DNA from: Varibaculum cambriense
GTDB taxonomy: Bacteria > Actinomycetota > Actinomycetes > Actinomycetales > Actinomycetaceae
Assembly: GCF_002848005.1 (NCBI RefSeq)
Contig: NZ_PKHX01000001.1
Span: 62,001 to 126,000, forward strand
Length of the DNA stretch: 64,000 nt
Direction: 5' to 3'
The notes beneath the pieces are model-generated. The model searched no databases. It had not been told where the DNA came from and was given only the letters and a program-made list of their open reading frames with translations. This document shows positions 1 to 8,374 of this stretch, piece after piece. A program made the position numbers and the translations under genes. Positions within the stretch are counted from its first letter, which is position 1; each line of letters opens with the position of its first letter.

Positions 1-90
1 TATCCGAGCAGGCGCGGTGGGCATAAGAATTCGGAAAACGTCGCTACGTTTTCCGAATTCTTGGGCGGGAGGAAAAATCTCGCCCCCGCG
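1..90. repeat. Palindromic repeat element, copy 1 (left arm cut off by window start)
   Basis: A perfect 17-bp inverted repeat (AAGAATTCGGAAAACGT and its complement) with a CGCT loop lies at 25-62. It is flanked by TATCCGAGC at 1-9 and by a GGGCGGGAGG box at 63-72, then a G/C arm AAAATCTCGCCCCCGCG at about 74-90. The 38-bp palindrome recurs exactly at 35510-35547, and the flanking boxes recur in the cluster at 35291-35636. It sits directly downstream of miaA, so it may also act as a transcription terminator, although no long T run follows the stem. Confidence 0.85.
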
Positions 91-103
91 TAACGCGTTG
101 CTA

Positions 104-1039
104 CTACTTGATTTCGAGGAGGGTTAAGGCTTGGTCTAAGTTGGCGGATGCGCCGGCTTCGCCGTCTAGCCAATGGATTCTGGGGTCTTTGCGGAACCAT
201 TTGCGCTGTTTGCGAGCTAATTGCCGGGTTTGCAGCGCTATTTGTTCTGCCGCCTCTTCGCGGGTGATTTTTCCGGCTAGCAAGTCCATAACCGCCTGGT
301 AACCGGTGGCGCGGCAGGCCGTAGGAGTATCTGCCAGTCCCTGTTTTTCTAGCTCCGCGACTTCTTCGATAAATCCTTGCGTAAGCATTTGGGAGGTGCG
401 CTGGCTAATGCGTTCATCAAGCACTGCTAGCGGCCATTTGATTCCCAGCTGCACAGCAGGCTGGAAGTATTCCCGCCGCGGCATAGTGGCAGAAAATTTC
501 TTGCCGGTCAGTTCATAGACTTCTAGGGCGCGGATGACGCGGCGTTCATTAGCCGGCACGATTCTTACGGCGGATTCCGGATCAACTTCGAAGAGACGTT
601 GATACATTTTTTCTGCCCCCAGCTGTGCTGCTTGGGCTTCTAGCCACGCTCTAATACCGCTATCTGTTCCGGGGAACTCGATTTTATCCAGGGCGGCGCG
701 CACATAGAGCCCGCTCCCGCCTACCAGCATCGGGAGCGCTTTGCGCGTACGAATCTGCTCAATCACCTGGCGGCAACTGCGCTGATAGGCGGCTACTGAG
801 GCTTTTTCCTCAAGTGTCAAAACATCGAGTAGGTGGTGCGGAATTCCTCCGCGCTCCTCTCGGGAAACTTTCGCGGTTCCAATATCCATGCCTCGATAAA
901 GCTGGAAAGCATCAGCAGAAATAATCTCGCAGGCGACTCCGCGTTCCCCTAAAGCTGCAGCTAGCTGCAAGGAAAAACCAGATTTTCCGCTGGCAGTGAG
1001 TCCTACTACCGCTACTAGTGGAAGTTTGGAGGCATCCAT
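104..1039 (-). CDS. miaA: tRNA dimethylallyltransferase MiaA
   Basis: Transfers a dimethylallyl group from DMAPP to N6 of A37 in tRNAs that read UNN codons; this is the substrate for MiaB, encoded just upstream. The 311-aa protein has the family P-loop GLTASGKS at residues 13-20, the SADAFQLYRG substrate motif at 41-50 (the DSMQVYR region) and the GGSGLYVRA motif near 107-114. Length is normal for the family. The ATG lies 8 bp behind the miaB stop, so the two are probably co-transcribed and translationally coupled; a GGTAGG-like ribosome site lies in the end of miaB. The gene ends next to the palindromic element at 25-62. Confidence 0.96.
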   Translation of the reverse strand: MDASKLPLVAVVGLTASGKSGFSLQLAAALGERGVACEIISADAFQLYRGMDIGTAKVSREERGGIPHHLLDVLTLEEKASVAAYQRSCRQVIEQIRTRKALPMLVGGSGLYVRAALDKIEFPGTDSGIRAWLEAQAAQLGAEKMYQRLFEVDPESAVRIVPANERRVIRALEVYELTGKKFSATMPRREYFQPAVQLGIKWPLAVLDERISQRTSQMLTQGFIEEVAELEKQGLADTPTACRATGYQAVMDLLAGKITREEAAEQIALQTRQLARKQRKWFRKDPRIHWLDGEAGASANLDQALTLLEIK

Positions 1040-1047
1040 AAAGCTAC

Positions 1048-2562
1048 CTACCCGCGAGGACGAATAGCGGGAATCCCTAAGGACACCTGCTGGGAGTATT
1101 CTTCTTCTTTACTTTGGCGCGCTTCCCACGCATCTCCGGCTCTAGTAGCGCGCACCGAGAATAATCCCCCGTTCAGGGCAGAATCCGCAATCAGGTTATG
1201 AGGAGCGCCGTAAGTGACGGTTGCGGTGACGATATCTCCTGGACGCGGCGCTTTCTGCCCGGCAGGTAGCGCCACGTGGACTAGGCGTCCATCCCGAGCC
1301 CGCCCTGAAATACGGTGAGTTTCTTGATCTTTGCGCCCTACGCCCTCGGCAACTAGTACCTCAACCGTGGTACCTTCCAACTTTTGGTTTTCTGCCAGGC
1401 AGATTTTTTCTTGCAAGGCAATCAAACGGTTGTAACGTTCCAGCTTAACCTGGTGAAGCACCTGGTCTTCCCGGTCAGCCGCCGGGGTGCCGGGGCGCGG
1501 CGAATACAGGAAGGTAAATGCAGAAGCGAAACGGGCCTGCTCCACTACCTCTAGAGTCTTCTGGAAATCTTCCTCAGTCTCCCCTGGGAAGCCCACGATA
1601 ATATCGGTCGAAATCGCGGCCTCGGGCATGGCCTGGCGTACCTTATCTAGTATCCCTAGGAAGCGTTTTTGCCGGTAGGAACGGCGCATCGCGCGCAAGA
1701 TAGTATCGGAACCCGACTGCAGCGGCATATGTAGGGTGGGCATTACGTTTTCAGTTTCCGCCATTGCCCAAATTACGTCATCGCTAAAGGCTGCCGGATG
1801 GGGGGAAGTGAAACGTACCCGCTCTAAATCTTCGATATTTCCGCAGGCACGCAGCAGCTTAGCGAAGGCTCCGCGATCACCAAATCCGGCACCATAAGAG
1901 TTCACGTTTTGCCCCAGCAAGGTAACTTCCAAAGCCCCCTGCGCCACCACGGCCTCTACTTCCGCGAGTACCTCCCCGGGACGCCGATCCCGCTCGCGCC
2001 CACGCAAAGAAGGAACAATACAAAAGGTACAAGTATTATTACAGCCCACCGAAATAGATACCCAGGCGGAATAGGCGGATTCACGGCGGGTAGGCAAAGT
2101 TGAGGGAAAGACTGTTAGGGATTCCGCGATTTCTACCGCTGCCTGCCGGTTATGGGCAGATCTGCGCAGCAAGGCAGGGAGGACGTCAATATTGTGGGTC
2201 CCGAAAACCGCGTCCACGTAGGGGGCTTTTTCAATAATTTTTTCGCGCATCTGTTGCGCTAGGCAACCTCCGACCGCGATCTGCATTCCGGGGCGCTGCC
2301 GCTTCACACTGGCCAGTTGCCCCAGGTTTCCGAACAGGCGGGTAGCGGCAGCTTCTCGCACCGAACAAGTGTTGATTACTACTACGTCTGCTCCCCCGTC
2401 CCCAGCATTAGTGGCGCGGGCAGCAGCATCCGGCACTAGCTCTACCGGCACTAATCCGTCAGCTTCTAGCAGACCCGCCATGCGTTCGGAGTCATGCTCG
2501 TTCATCTGGCACCCCAGGGTGCGCACATGGTAGGTGCGGGGCATTTTATCGTTGCTTGTCAT
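1048..2562 (-). CDS. miaB: tRNA-2-methylthio-N6-dimethylallyladenosine synthase MiaB
   Basis: Radical-SAM methylthiotransferase that adds a methylthio group to i6A37 of tRNA, the step after MiaA. It has the N-terminal UPF0004 domain with three cluster-binding cysteines (C18, C66, C100), the radical SAM motif C174-x3-C178-x2-C181, and a C-terminal TRAM-like RNA-binding region. At 504 aa it is slightly long, with a short Ala/Gly-rich insertion at about 46-58 before the second cysteine. A TAGACT box lies 8 nt before the ATG with no Shine-Dalgarno site, suggesting a near-leaderless message. An internal Met7 is a possible alternative start. Confidence 0.96.
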   Translation of the reverse strand: MTSNDKMPRTYHVRTLGCQMNEHDSERMAGLLEADGLVPVELVPDAAARATNAGDGGADVVVINTCSVREAAATRLFGNLGQLASVKRQRPGMQIAVGGCLAQQMREKIIEKAPYVDAVFGTHNIDVLPALLRRSAHNRQAAVEIAESLTVFPSTLPTRRESAYSAWVSISVGCNNTCTFCIVPSLRGRERDRRPGEVLAEVEAVVAQGALEVTLLGQNVNSYGAGFGDRGAFAKLLRACGNIEDLERVRFTSPHPAAFSDDVIWAMAETENVMPTLHMPLQSGSDTILRAMRRSYRQKRFLGILDKVRQAMPEAAISTDIIVGFPGETEEDFQKTLEVVEQARFASAFTFLYSPRPGTPAADREDQVLHQVKLERYNRLIALQEKICLAENQKLEGTTVEVLVAEGVGRKDQETHRISGRARDGRLVHVALPAGQKAPRPGDIVTATVTYGAPHNLIADSALNGGLFSVRATRAGDAWEARQSKEEEYSQQVSLGIPAIRPRG

Positions 2563-2669
2563 CGCGCTTAAGTCTAATAGGCTAGCTGCCAGGGGCGAAA
2601 ACTGCTGTGACCAAGGGCTCGTTGGAGGGTGAACTGGTATTACTCGCCTAGCTCAAACAAAGTCGGCAG

Positions 2670-3869
2670 TTAGCAGTTATCCTCTGCCCACTGGTTTGCC
2701 AAGGCGACGATTTCTTGGGCGCGAGCAATGCTTTCCTGGGTGGGAAGGTTAATGACACTCTCAATCAGCCGTCTGGTGTTGGGTAAGTCAGAAAACTCAG
2801 GATCGAGATTGTAGAGCTCGTAGTCTTTTACCCCGGGGAACAGTGCCGGCCGATACCAGCGTCCCGGGTAATATCCCTTCTCCCTCAAGAAAGAAAAGAG
2901 GCGTTCCGCTGCGTTTTCCGAGGGCGCGCCGTTAACAAATAACGGGAAACGTACTAGCGCTTGGGAATCCCTAATATCTGCCGGTATTTGTAGCCGCCGC
3001 GTCAGCTTTTCTTGGTAGATATGTTGCACTTGCTGGCGCCGCCGCCGGGTATCTTCGATATTTTTCAACTGCGACAGTGCCTGGTCTGCCACCCATTTTG
3101 AGGGCAACGCGGGGACGCGGTCTAACTTTCCCTGCTGTTCCCGGGGAATAATCGGGGCTAAAAACCGATCGGTTTTTATTAATCTTTGTCGTAAGGGAGC
3201 CGAGAACGCCCGCGGCAAATGGTTTAGCATCCGAACTTGGTTAAAGTAGCGGTGCATAGCTTTTTCTTCGCGACTTTGGGGGCTGCGCACCCCGGCGCAA
3301 GCGGCTCTTAACTCTTTGACAAAGCGCTGATGCTGCGGGCTGCGCTCCTCTAGGCACGGATTAATCCAGATAGCACCCCCAAACTTGGTGGGTAGAAGTT
3401 TTTCTACCCCGAAAGAATGCACCGAAATATCGGCAAGCGGCTCCCCCTGGCTGTCGCGAACCATAGATCCAACGCAGTGAGCAGAGTCTTCCAGAAAAAT
3501 CGCTTGGGTGCCCCGAACTCGAGAACGCAGCAGCGCCGCCTTGCTGTCCGCGAGAATTCCAAAAGTGTTTTGCCACACCACCGCCCGCGTCTGGGCATGG
3601 AGCGGCGCTTCGTCGGGGACTAAGGCTATGGAATCGGGGTCAATATCGCCGTATTCCGGTTTTAGCCCGGCTACCAGGATAGGGTTAACCGCAGTTACAC
3701 AGGTGTAGGCCTGGGTGGTCACCGTTCCTTGACCGAAGCATTGGTGCAAGGTTTGGTAGACGGTCGCCATCCCGTGGCGGGCGCGCATAAACAAGAACCA
3801 ATCTTCGGCACGAGTATCAGTGAGCTCCGCGAGACGATTCTGTAAGGGGCGGAAGTTACTTGGGGTCAT
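2670..3869 (-). CDS. DegT/DnrJ-type PLP-dependent aminotransferase-like protein
   Basis: A 399-aa protein of the DegT/DnrJ/EryC1/StrS fold. It has the EDSAH motif at 127-131, which in the family holds the Asp that contacts the PLP ring nitrogen, and SFGVEK at 152-157, matching the SFxxxK motif whose Lys (K157) forms the Schiff base, followed by a GGA glycine motif at 164-166. Relatives make amino sugars or transfer amino groups in cell-envelope and secondary metabolite pathways; the substrate here cannot be read. It diverges from a FemAB-type peptidoglycan bridge gene across an AT-rich 224-bp region, which hints at an envelope role (inference). Its ATG is preceded by TAGAAT plus exactly 6 nt and no ribosome site, so the mRNA is probably leaderless. 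Confidence 0.8.
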   Translation of the reverse strand: MTPSNFRPLQNRLAELTDTRAEDWFLFMRARHGMATVYQTLHQCFGQGTVTTQAYTCVTAVNPILVAGLKPEYGDIDPDSIALVPDEAPLHAQTRAVVWQNTFGILADSKAALLRSRVRGTQAIFLEDSAHCVGSMVRDSQGEPLADISVHSFGVEKLLPTKFGGAIWINPCLEERSPQHQRFVKELRAACAGVRSPQSREEKAMHRYFNQVRMLNHLPRAFSAPLRQRLIKTDRFLAPIIPREQQGKLDRVPALPSKWVADQALSQLKNIEDTRRRRQQVQHIYQEKLTRRLQIPADIRDSQALVRFPLFVNGAPSENAAERLFSFLREKGYYPGRWYRPALFPGVKDYELYNLDPEFSDLPNTRRLIESVINLPTQESIARAQEIVALANQWAEDNC

Positions 3870-3875
3870 GTAGAT

Positions 3876-3881
3876 ATTCTA
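3876..3881 (-). promoter_or_regulatory. -10 box of a leaderless promoter for the DegT-like gene
   Basis: TAGAAT followed by 6 nt (atctac) and then the ATG at 3869. This spacing puts the transcription start at or next to the A of the start codon. No Shine-Dalgarno site is present. No convincing -35 hexamer was identified. Confidence 0.5.
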
Positions 3882-3906
3882 AAGCCTGAAAAAGAATGCC
3901 TCGAGA

Positions 3907-3931
3907 AAATATCATTAATCACTAGATATTT
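3907..3931. promoter_or_regulatory. Perfect dyad in divergent intergenic region (operator candidate)
   Basis: AAATATC (3907-3913), 11 nt, GATATTT (3925-3931): a perfect 7-bp inverted repeat about 26-50 bp upstream of the -10 box of the DegT-like gene. The size and place fit a transcription-factor site, but AT-rich DNA gives such dyads by chance. Confidence 0.3.
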
Positions 3932-3994
3932 ACTATTTTAAGGCAAATACTTACCTGGATTGCGCTGACAAATTAGCGGGCTCAAAATAGCTGT

Positions 3995-4034
3995 TTAATG
4001 GTATTAACACCGCGCTCCACCATTGGAGTATTCT
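3995..4034 (+). promoter_or_regulatory. Candidate promoter with overlapping dyad for the FemAB-type gene
   Basis: TTAACA (4004-4009) and TATTCT (4029-4034), spaced 19 bp, resemble -35 and -10 boxes. A perfect dyad TTAAT-GGT-ATTAA (3995-4007) covers the -35 box, as a repressor operator might. It would give a leader of about 55 nt before the GTG at 4094. The 19-bp spacer is longer than ideal. Confidence 0.35.
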
Positions 4035-4093
4035 AAATGAGGATTTCATCCTGAAACCTATGTGGTTATCTCGAAAAGACGAGGAGCTTTATC

Positions 4094-5125
4094 GTGCCCA
4101 TTTTGGATTTATCAAATAGCGAAGAGGTAGCTCGCTATAAAGAATTCGTTGCTTCTAGCCCGTACGGTCACGTTATGCAATCCCTAAACTGGGCAAAAGT
4201 AAAAAATAACTGGGATAGTGACTACGTATATCTTCAGGACGATGCGGGAAACATTACTGCCGCTCTGTCGATACTTTCGGTCAAGAACGATGACGAGCAG
4301 GCTTTTATGTATGCTCCCCGCGATCCCGTCTGCGATTTTAAAGATATCGACACGGTGAAAGCACTGGTAAAAGAGGCCGCCCCGGTGATTGAAAAACGTA
4401 ACGGATTTGTTTTAAGGATGGATCCCGAGTTTGCCTATGACGAGGAAGTACTGGAAAACTATCGCAATGCCGGCATAGCTAATCTGGCAATTACTACGCG
4501 CGGAGCCGATGAACACAGTTTTTCTAATCCCCGCATGAATATGATTGCAGACATTTCTATGGGAACTCATGATGATTTTCTGAAGACCGTAAAATCAAAA
4601 AATAAAGGTAAGATCAAAGTTCCCTATAAACACGGTCTGGAAACTTTGCGTTTTCATCGTGGTGATCCCGCGTTTGAGGAAACTCTCGATAAGTTTTATG
4701 AACTAACCAAGATTATGGCGAAGCGGCAGGGAATCACCTATCGTCCCAAAGATTACTTTGTGCGGCTATTTAATGCGTTTCCACCGGAAGCAGTAACTCT
4801 CTATGAAACCCGCACCCCCGAGGAAGAAGTCCTTTCCTGCGCCATCGCCCTCAGTTTTAACCGGAAGTGTTTTTATATTTATGCAGCTAGTTCCAATGAA
4901 AAACGAAATCTACGTCCTAACTATCAAATGAATAATGAAGCAATTAAGGACGCTATCGAACAGGGATATACCCAATACGATATGGGAGGAATCTGGGAGA
5001 TAGATAACTGCGGGGGACTCTATAGCTTCAAAAAAGCCTTCTGTGGCGAGAGCGGCCTCCTGGAAATGATCGGACAATTCGACTGGGTTTATGACCCGGA
5101 CGCTTACAGCGAGTTCAGCAAATAG
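4094..5125 (+). CDS. FemAB/MurM-type peptidoglycan bridge aminoacyltransferase
   Basis: A 343-aa member of the FemABX family, which uses aminoacyl-tRNA to add amino acids to the stem peptide of lipid II or peptidoglycan at the cytoplasmic membrane face. The tandem GNAT-like fold is recognisable from the conserved N-terminal GHVMQSLNWAKVKNNW and the C-terminal YDMGGIWE and YSFKKAFCG motifs. There is no long coiled-coil insertion between the subdomains, as in short FemX-type enzymes. The start is GTG 4094, with GAGGAG at 4081-4086. Codons are visibly more AT-rich than in the neighbouring operons, which could mean transfer. The amino acid added cannot be predicted. Confidence 0.85.
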   Translation: MPILDLSNSEEVARYKEFVASSPYGHVMQSLNWAKVKNNWDSDYVYLQDDAGNITAALSILSVKNDDEQAFMYAPRDPVCDFKDIDTVKALVKEAAPVIEKRNGFVLRMDPEFAYDEEVLENYRNAGIANLAITTRGADEHSFSNPRMNMIADISMGTHDDFLKTVKSKNKGKIKVPYKHGLETLRFHRGDPAFEETLDKFYELTKIMAKRQGITYRPKDYFVRLFNAFPPEAVTLYETRTPEEEVLSCAIALSFNRKCFYIYAASSNEKRNLRPNYQMNNEAIKDAIEQGYTQYDMGGIWEIDNCGGLYSFKKAFCGESGLLEMIGQFDWVYDPDAYSEFSK

Positions 5126-5294
5126 CTGGAGGATGCTGCCTATTTTCCCTGCGTATACAGGCAGTTAAGAGCGAATATCCTTAAAACCGGCATTAAGTTC
5201 TATCTTTCTCCTCGCTAGTAGGTGGTACGCAGCTACGGAACTGGAGCCAAGCCGATAAGCTGGAAGCCAAGGTAACTATCTGAAGGAGATTTTG

Positions 5295-6515
5295 ATGCCG
5301 AAGTTGCGTCCTTTCCGTGCGCTGCGCCCCACTAGCGAGGCTGCCCCGCGGGTAGTGGCACTGCCCTATGACGTTATGAACCGCCAGGAGGCCGCCGCGC
5401 AGGGCAAAGATCCCGATTCCTACCTACATATCACCCGCGCAGAAATTGATTTGCCCCTTAGCGTGGAGCAACACGCCGACCAGGTGCATGAGCAGGCTGC
5501 CGCTAACCTGGCGGATTTTATTGACCGCGGAGTGCTGGTTCGCGAAGACCGCCCTTGCCTGTATCTGTACCGGGAGACTTGGCGAGGCGCCGCCCAGGTG
5601 GGGATTGTGGGATGCGCCCAAGTGGCCGATTATCAAGACGGCACTATTAAGCGGCACGAGAAAACTTTGGCAATCAAAGAAGCCGACCGGATTAAACATT
5701 TTGACCGGGTGAACGCCCATACCGAGCCGGTGTTTCTGACTTATCGAGCCAATCAAGAAATTGATGAGATCACCGCGCGGGTAACTAAAGAAGCACCACT
5801 GCTTGAGGGTGAAACTTTAGATGGTACCCGCCATGAGCTTTGGGCTTTATCGGATGAAGATACCGTCTTGGCTGCTCGTGCCCTAGAGACGCTGGACTAC
5901 TTTTATATTGCCGATGGACATCACCGCTCCGCTTCCGCAGCCAAAGTGGGGATTTCTCGCCCGCAGCGCGCAGGTGCCCCCTGGAATGAGTTCCTGGTAG
6001 TCGCAGTTCCCGATCATGATTTACGCTGCCTGCCCTATAACCGGTTAGTGCTTGATTGGGGCGACACCAACCCCGAGCAGTTCTTAGCCAATCTAGCGCA
6101 GGTTGCGGTAATCACCGAACTCGGCAAGTTCGCTCCCCCGGAAAATCCCGGCGCCTTCAGCATGTATCTAGGTGGCAAATGGTATGCATGCAGCTTCCAT
6201 TCAGAGGTGACTGCCGCTAAAGAGCTGCCCGACTCTTTAGATGTATCTTTACTGCAAGAAAAGGTACTTGCTCCCCTGCTGGGGATTAAAGATCCGCGCA
6301 CCAGCGAACGTATCGAGTTCGTAGGCGGGATTCGCGGGGATAGTGAGCTGAAAGAGGCAGTAGATGCCGGCGCTGCCTGCGCCTTCTATATGTATCCCAC
6401 CCAGATTGACCAAGTAATGGAAGTGGCTGATGCCGGTAAAATCATGCCGCCCAAATCAACTTGGTTTGAGCCGAAGTTGGGGAGTGGCCTGTTTGCCCAC
6501 CCCCTCTGGGATTAG
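5295..6515 (+). CDS. DUF1015 family protein with DGHHR motif
   Basis: A 406-aa member of the conserved DUF1015 family, whose function is not established. The N-terminal PKLRPFRALRP, the HEKT motif near 121-124 and the ADGHHR motif near 206-211 are family hallmarks. DGHHR resembles the (D/N)GxHR nucleotide-binding motif of the ParB/sulfiredoxin fold, which includes free serine kinases; a related role is only an inference. The ATG at 5295 is chosen because AAGGAG (5283-5288) lies 6 nt upstream; a TTG one codon earlier is less well placed. It is apparently monocistronic and converges on uppS. Confidence 0.85.
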   Translation: MPKLRPFRALRPTSEAAPRVVALPYDVMNRQEAAAQGKDPDSYLHITRAEIDLPLSVEQHADQVHEQAAANLADFIDRGVLVREDRPCLYLYRETWRGAAQVGIVGCAQVADYQDGTIKRHEKTLAIKEADRIKHFDRVNAHTEPVFLTYRANQEIDEITARVTKEAPLLEGETLDGTRHELWALSDEDTVLAARALETLDYFYIADGHHRSASAAKVGISRPQRAGAPWNEFLVVAVPDHDLRCLPYNRLVLDWGDTNPEQFLANLAQVAVITELGKFAPPENPGAFSMYLGGKWYACSFHSEVTAAKELPDSLDVSLLQEKVLAPLLGIKDPRTSERIEFVGGIRGDSELKEAVDAGAACAFYMYPTQIDQVMEVADAGKIMPPKSTWFEPKLGSGLFAHPLWD

Positions 6516-6561
6516 TATTACCGGATGCTAGCGCCTTTATTTTACGAGGACGCAGGGAGAC

Positions 6562-7344
6562 TTAAGCCGATCGAGGCTGGTCTTTCGCGCCTCCAAAACG
6601 CCGATCGCGTCCCCCAAAAGCTGCTAGTTCCCTCCAGAGTTGTTCTCGTTTAAAATCAGGCCACATTTCGGGGACGAAACTAAGTTCCGCATAGGCACAT
6701 TGCCAGAGCAAGAAGTTGGACAGCCGCTGCTCCCCGGAGGTGCGGATAAGCAAATCTACATCCGGCATGCCCCCCAGGTACATTTCCCGGGCCAAAGTGT
6801 CCTCGCGGATATGGTTTTCGCTGATTTCTCCGGCAGCTACCCGGCGCGAAACCGCGCGCGCAGCGTCAACCAGTTCCGCGCGCCCTCCATAGTTAATGCA
6901 CATATTGAACACCATCCCGGTGTTTTTCCTGGTCAAATCGGCGGCAGCTTCTAGTTCTTTGATAACTGACTTCCAGAGGCGTCCGCGGCGCCCCGACCAA
7001 ACTATGCGCACGTTCCAGTCGTTGAGTTCGTGGGAGCGCCGGCGAATAACATCCCGCGAATACCCCATTAAAAAACGCACTTCTGCCGGGGAGCGTTTCC
7101 AGTTCTCGGTAGAAAAAGCATAGACGCTCACCATTTTTACTCCGGCTTCTACTGCCCCGGCCAGCGTATCCATCAGCGATAGTTCTCCGGCCTGGTGCCC
7201 TGCCGTGCGCGGCAATCCCTGCTGGTTAGCCCAGCGTCCGTTGCCGTCCATAATTAGTGCCACATGGGAGGGAACTGAAGATAACTGCGGCATAGCAGCA
7301 CCTTTCCCCGGGGGAATAGTGGCTACAATCTCTTGTTCTCTCAT
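6562..7344 (-). CDS. uppS: Isoprenyl transferase / undecaprenyl diphosphate synthase
   Basis: cis-Prenyltransferase that condenses isopentenyl diphosphate units to make the C55 lipid carrier for peptidoglycan and other wall polymers. The catalytic IMDGNGRWA motif (Asp33), the SVYAFSTENW motif near 73-82 and the RTSGEQRLSNF motif near the C-terminus are all intact. The gene starts 7 bp behind recO. Met18 (start 7293) has a better ribosome site (AAAGGTG) than Met1 and would give 243 aa, closer to the usual length, so the true start is uncertain. It converges on the DUF1015 gene with no clear terminator. Confidence 0.95.
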   Translation of the reverse strand: MREQEIVATIPPGKGAAMPQLSSVPSHVALIMDGNGRWANQQGLPRTAGHQAGELSLMDTLAGAVEAGVKMVSVYAFSTENWKRSPAEVRFLMGYSRDVIRRRSHELNDWNVRIVWSGRRGRLWKSVIKELEAAADLTRKNTGMVFNMCINYGGRAELVDAARAVSRRVAAGEISENHIREDTLAREMYLGGMPDVDLLIRTSGEQRLSNFLLWQCAYAELSFVPEMWPDFKREQLWRELAAFGGRDRRFGGAKDQPRSA

Positions 7345-7351
7345 ATCTTTA

Positions 7352-8083
7352 TTATGCCTTTCGCGCCATCACTGACAGGGATTTTAATTTTCGCTCTAAT
7401 ACCCACTCGGTATAGGCGGTGACCACTTCTTCTGCGATTCCCTGGGTTAGAGCATCTGCCTGGTAAACCTGCGGCCACTGTCCCGCCAAGAGCGCGGTGA
7501 GCAGGTCGATTACTGGCATAGAGATGTGAAAACCTCCGCTTAACTGACAGTTTTCGCACACCACCCCACCGGCAGGTGCGGAAAATACTTTAAAGGGGCC
7601 TTCATCCCCGCAAAGGGCACACTCATTTAAGGCCGGCGCCCATCCGGCAATCGCTAAAGTACGCAATAGATAGGAGGACAGCACCATGCCCGGGCGATGC
7701 GCCCGATTCGCTAAAGCCGGTATTGCGCCCGCGAGCAGGCGGTACTGGCTGCGCGAAACCTCGCCCTCAGAAAGTTTCTCGGCAGTTTCCAGCATTACCT
7801 GCCCTGAGAGGTAACGTTCATAGTCGGAGGCGATCGCCGGGGCATTCAGGCTGAGCGACTCGGCTTGGGTGATGGTATCGAGGTTTCGCCCGGAGTGCAG
7901 CTGCAGTTTTACCCGGTTGAAGGGGCTCAGGCGCGCTCCAAATTTCGAGGAAGTGCGGCGCAGTCCTTTGGCAACCGCCCGCACCTGCCCATGCTCTAGA
8001 GTCAGCAAGGTCAAAATCAAGTCTGCTTCCCCTAGCTTGGTAGTTCGCAGGACAATCGCCTGGTCGGTATAGGTTCGCAGCAC
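7352..8083 (-). CDS. recO: DNA repair protein RecO
   Basis: RecFOR-pathway mediator that helps load RecA and anneals single strands. The 243-aa protein has an N-terminal OB fold with conserved AIVLRTTKLGEADLILTLLT and a C-terminal zinc site C155-x2-C158...C176-x2-C179. The start is GTG 8083, preceded by GATAAT plus exactly 6 nt without a ribosome site, so translation is probably leaderless. uppS follows after 7 bp. A 23-bp tandem repeat array lies 115-250 bp upstream. Confidence 0.94.
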   Translation of the reverse strand: MLRTYTDQAIVLRTTKLGEADLILTLLTLEHGQVRAVAKGLRRTSSKFGARLSPFNRVKLQLHSGRNLDTITQAESLSLNAPAIASDYERYLSGQVMLETAEKLSEGEVSRSQYRLLAGAIPALANRAHRPGMVLSSYLLRTLAIAGWAPALNECALCGDEGPFKVFSAPAGGVVCENCQLSGGFHISMPVIDLLTALLAGQWPQVYQADALTQGIAEEVVTAYTEWVLERKLKSLSVMARKA

Positions 8084-8089
8084 CCGGCT

Positions 8090-8118
8090 ATTATCTCATA
8101 CCTAGGCGCTAGGTCAGC
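8090..8118 (-). promoter_or_regulatory. recO leaderless promoter with dyad in the spacer
   Basis: GATAAT (8090-8095 on the complement) lies 6 nt before the GTG. A perfect dyad CCTAG-GCG-CTAGG (8101-8113) occupies the spacer, and a weak -35-like CTGACC lies at about 8112-8117. The dyad is well placed for a repressor, but no regulator can be named. Confidence 0.4.
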
Positions 8119-8197
8119 TCATAAAGGTCAAAGGGCAGTTGCGGGCGAAAGCTAGCTGCCTCTCCGTAAATGCGAATACCGCAGCCACCCTAAAATC

Positions 8198-8335
8198 TGC
8201 AAAACGATTGCTAGACTTCTTGCAAAACGACTGCTAGACTTCCTGCAAAACGATTGCTAGACTTCCTGCAAAACGATTGCTAGACTTCCTGCAAAACGAT
8301 TGCTAGACTTCATGTAAAGCGACTTTTAGCGTCTA
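8198..8335. repeat. Tandem array of a 23-bp repeat (5 near-perfect copies plus 1 decayed)
   Basis: The unit tgcaaaacgattgctagacttc plus one variable base is repeated at 8198, 8221, 8244, 8267 and 8290. Copies 3 to 5 are identical except for the last base; the sixth (8313-8335) is degenerate. Each unit carries a small dyad GCAA-AACGA-TTGC. There are no unique spacers, so this is not CRISPR. It fills most of the gap between leuA and recO. It could be a variable-number tandem repeat or an array of binding sites, since 23 bp is about two helical turns. Confidence 0.92.
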
Positions 8336-8374
8336 TTAATCGAGGTAAAGCACTATTCAGTAAGTCACCGATCC

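Noticed and set aside
8198..8335. CRISPR array
   Set aside because: The 23-bp units abut with no unique spacers, and no cas genes are present.
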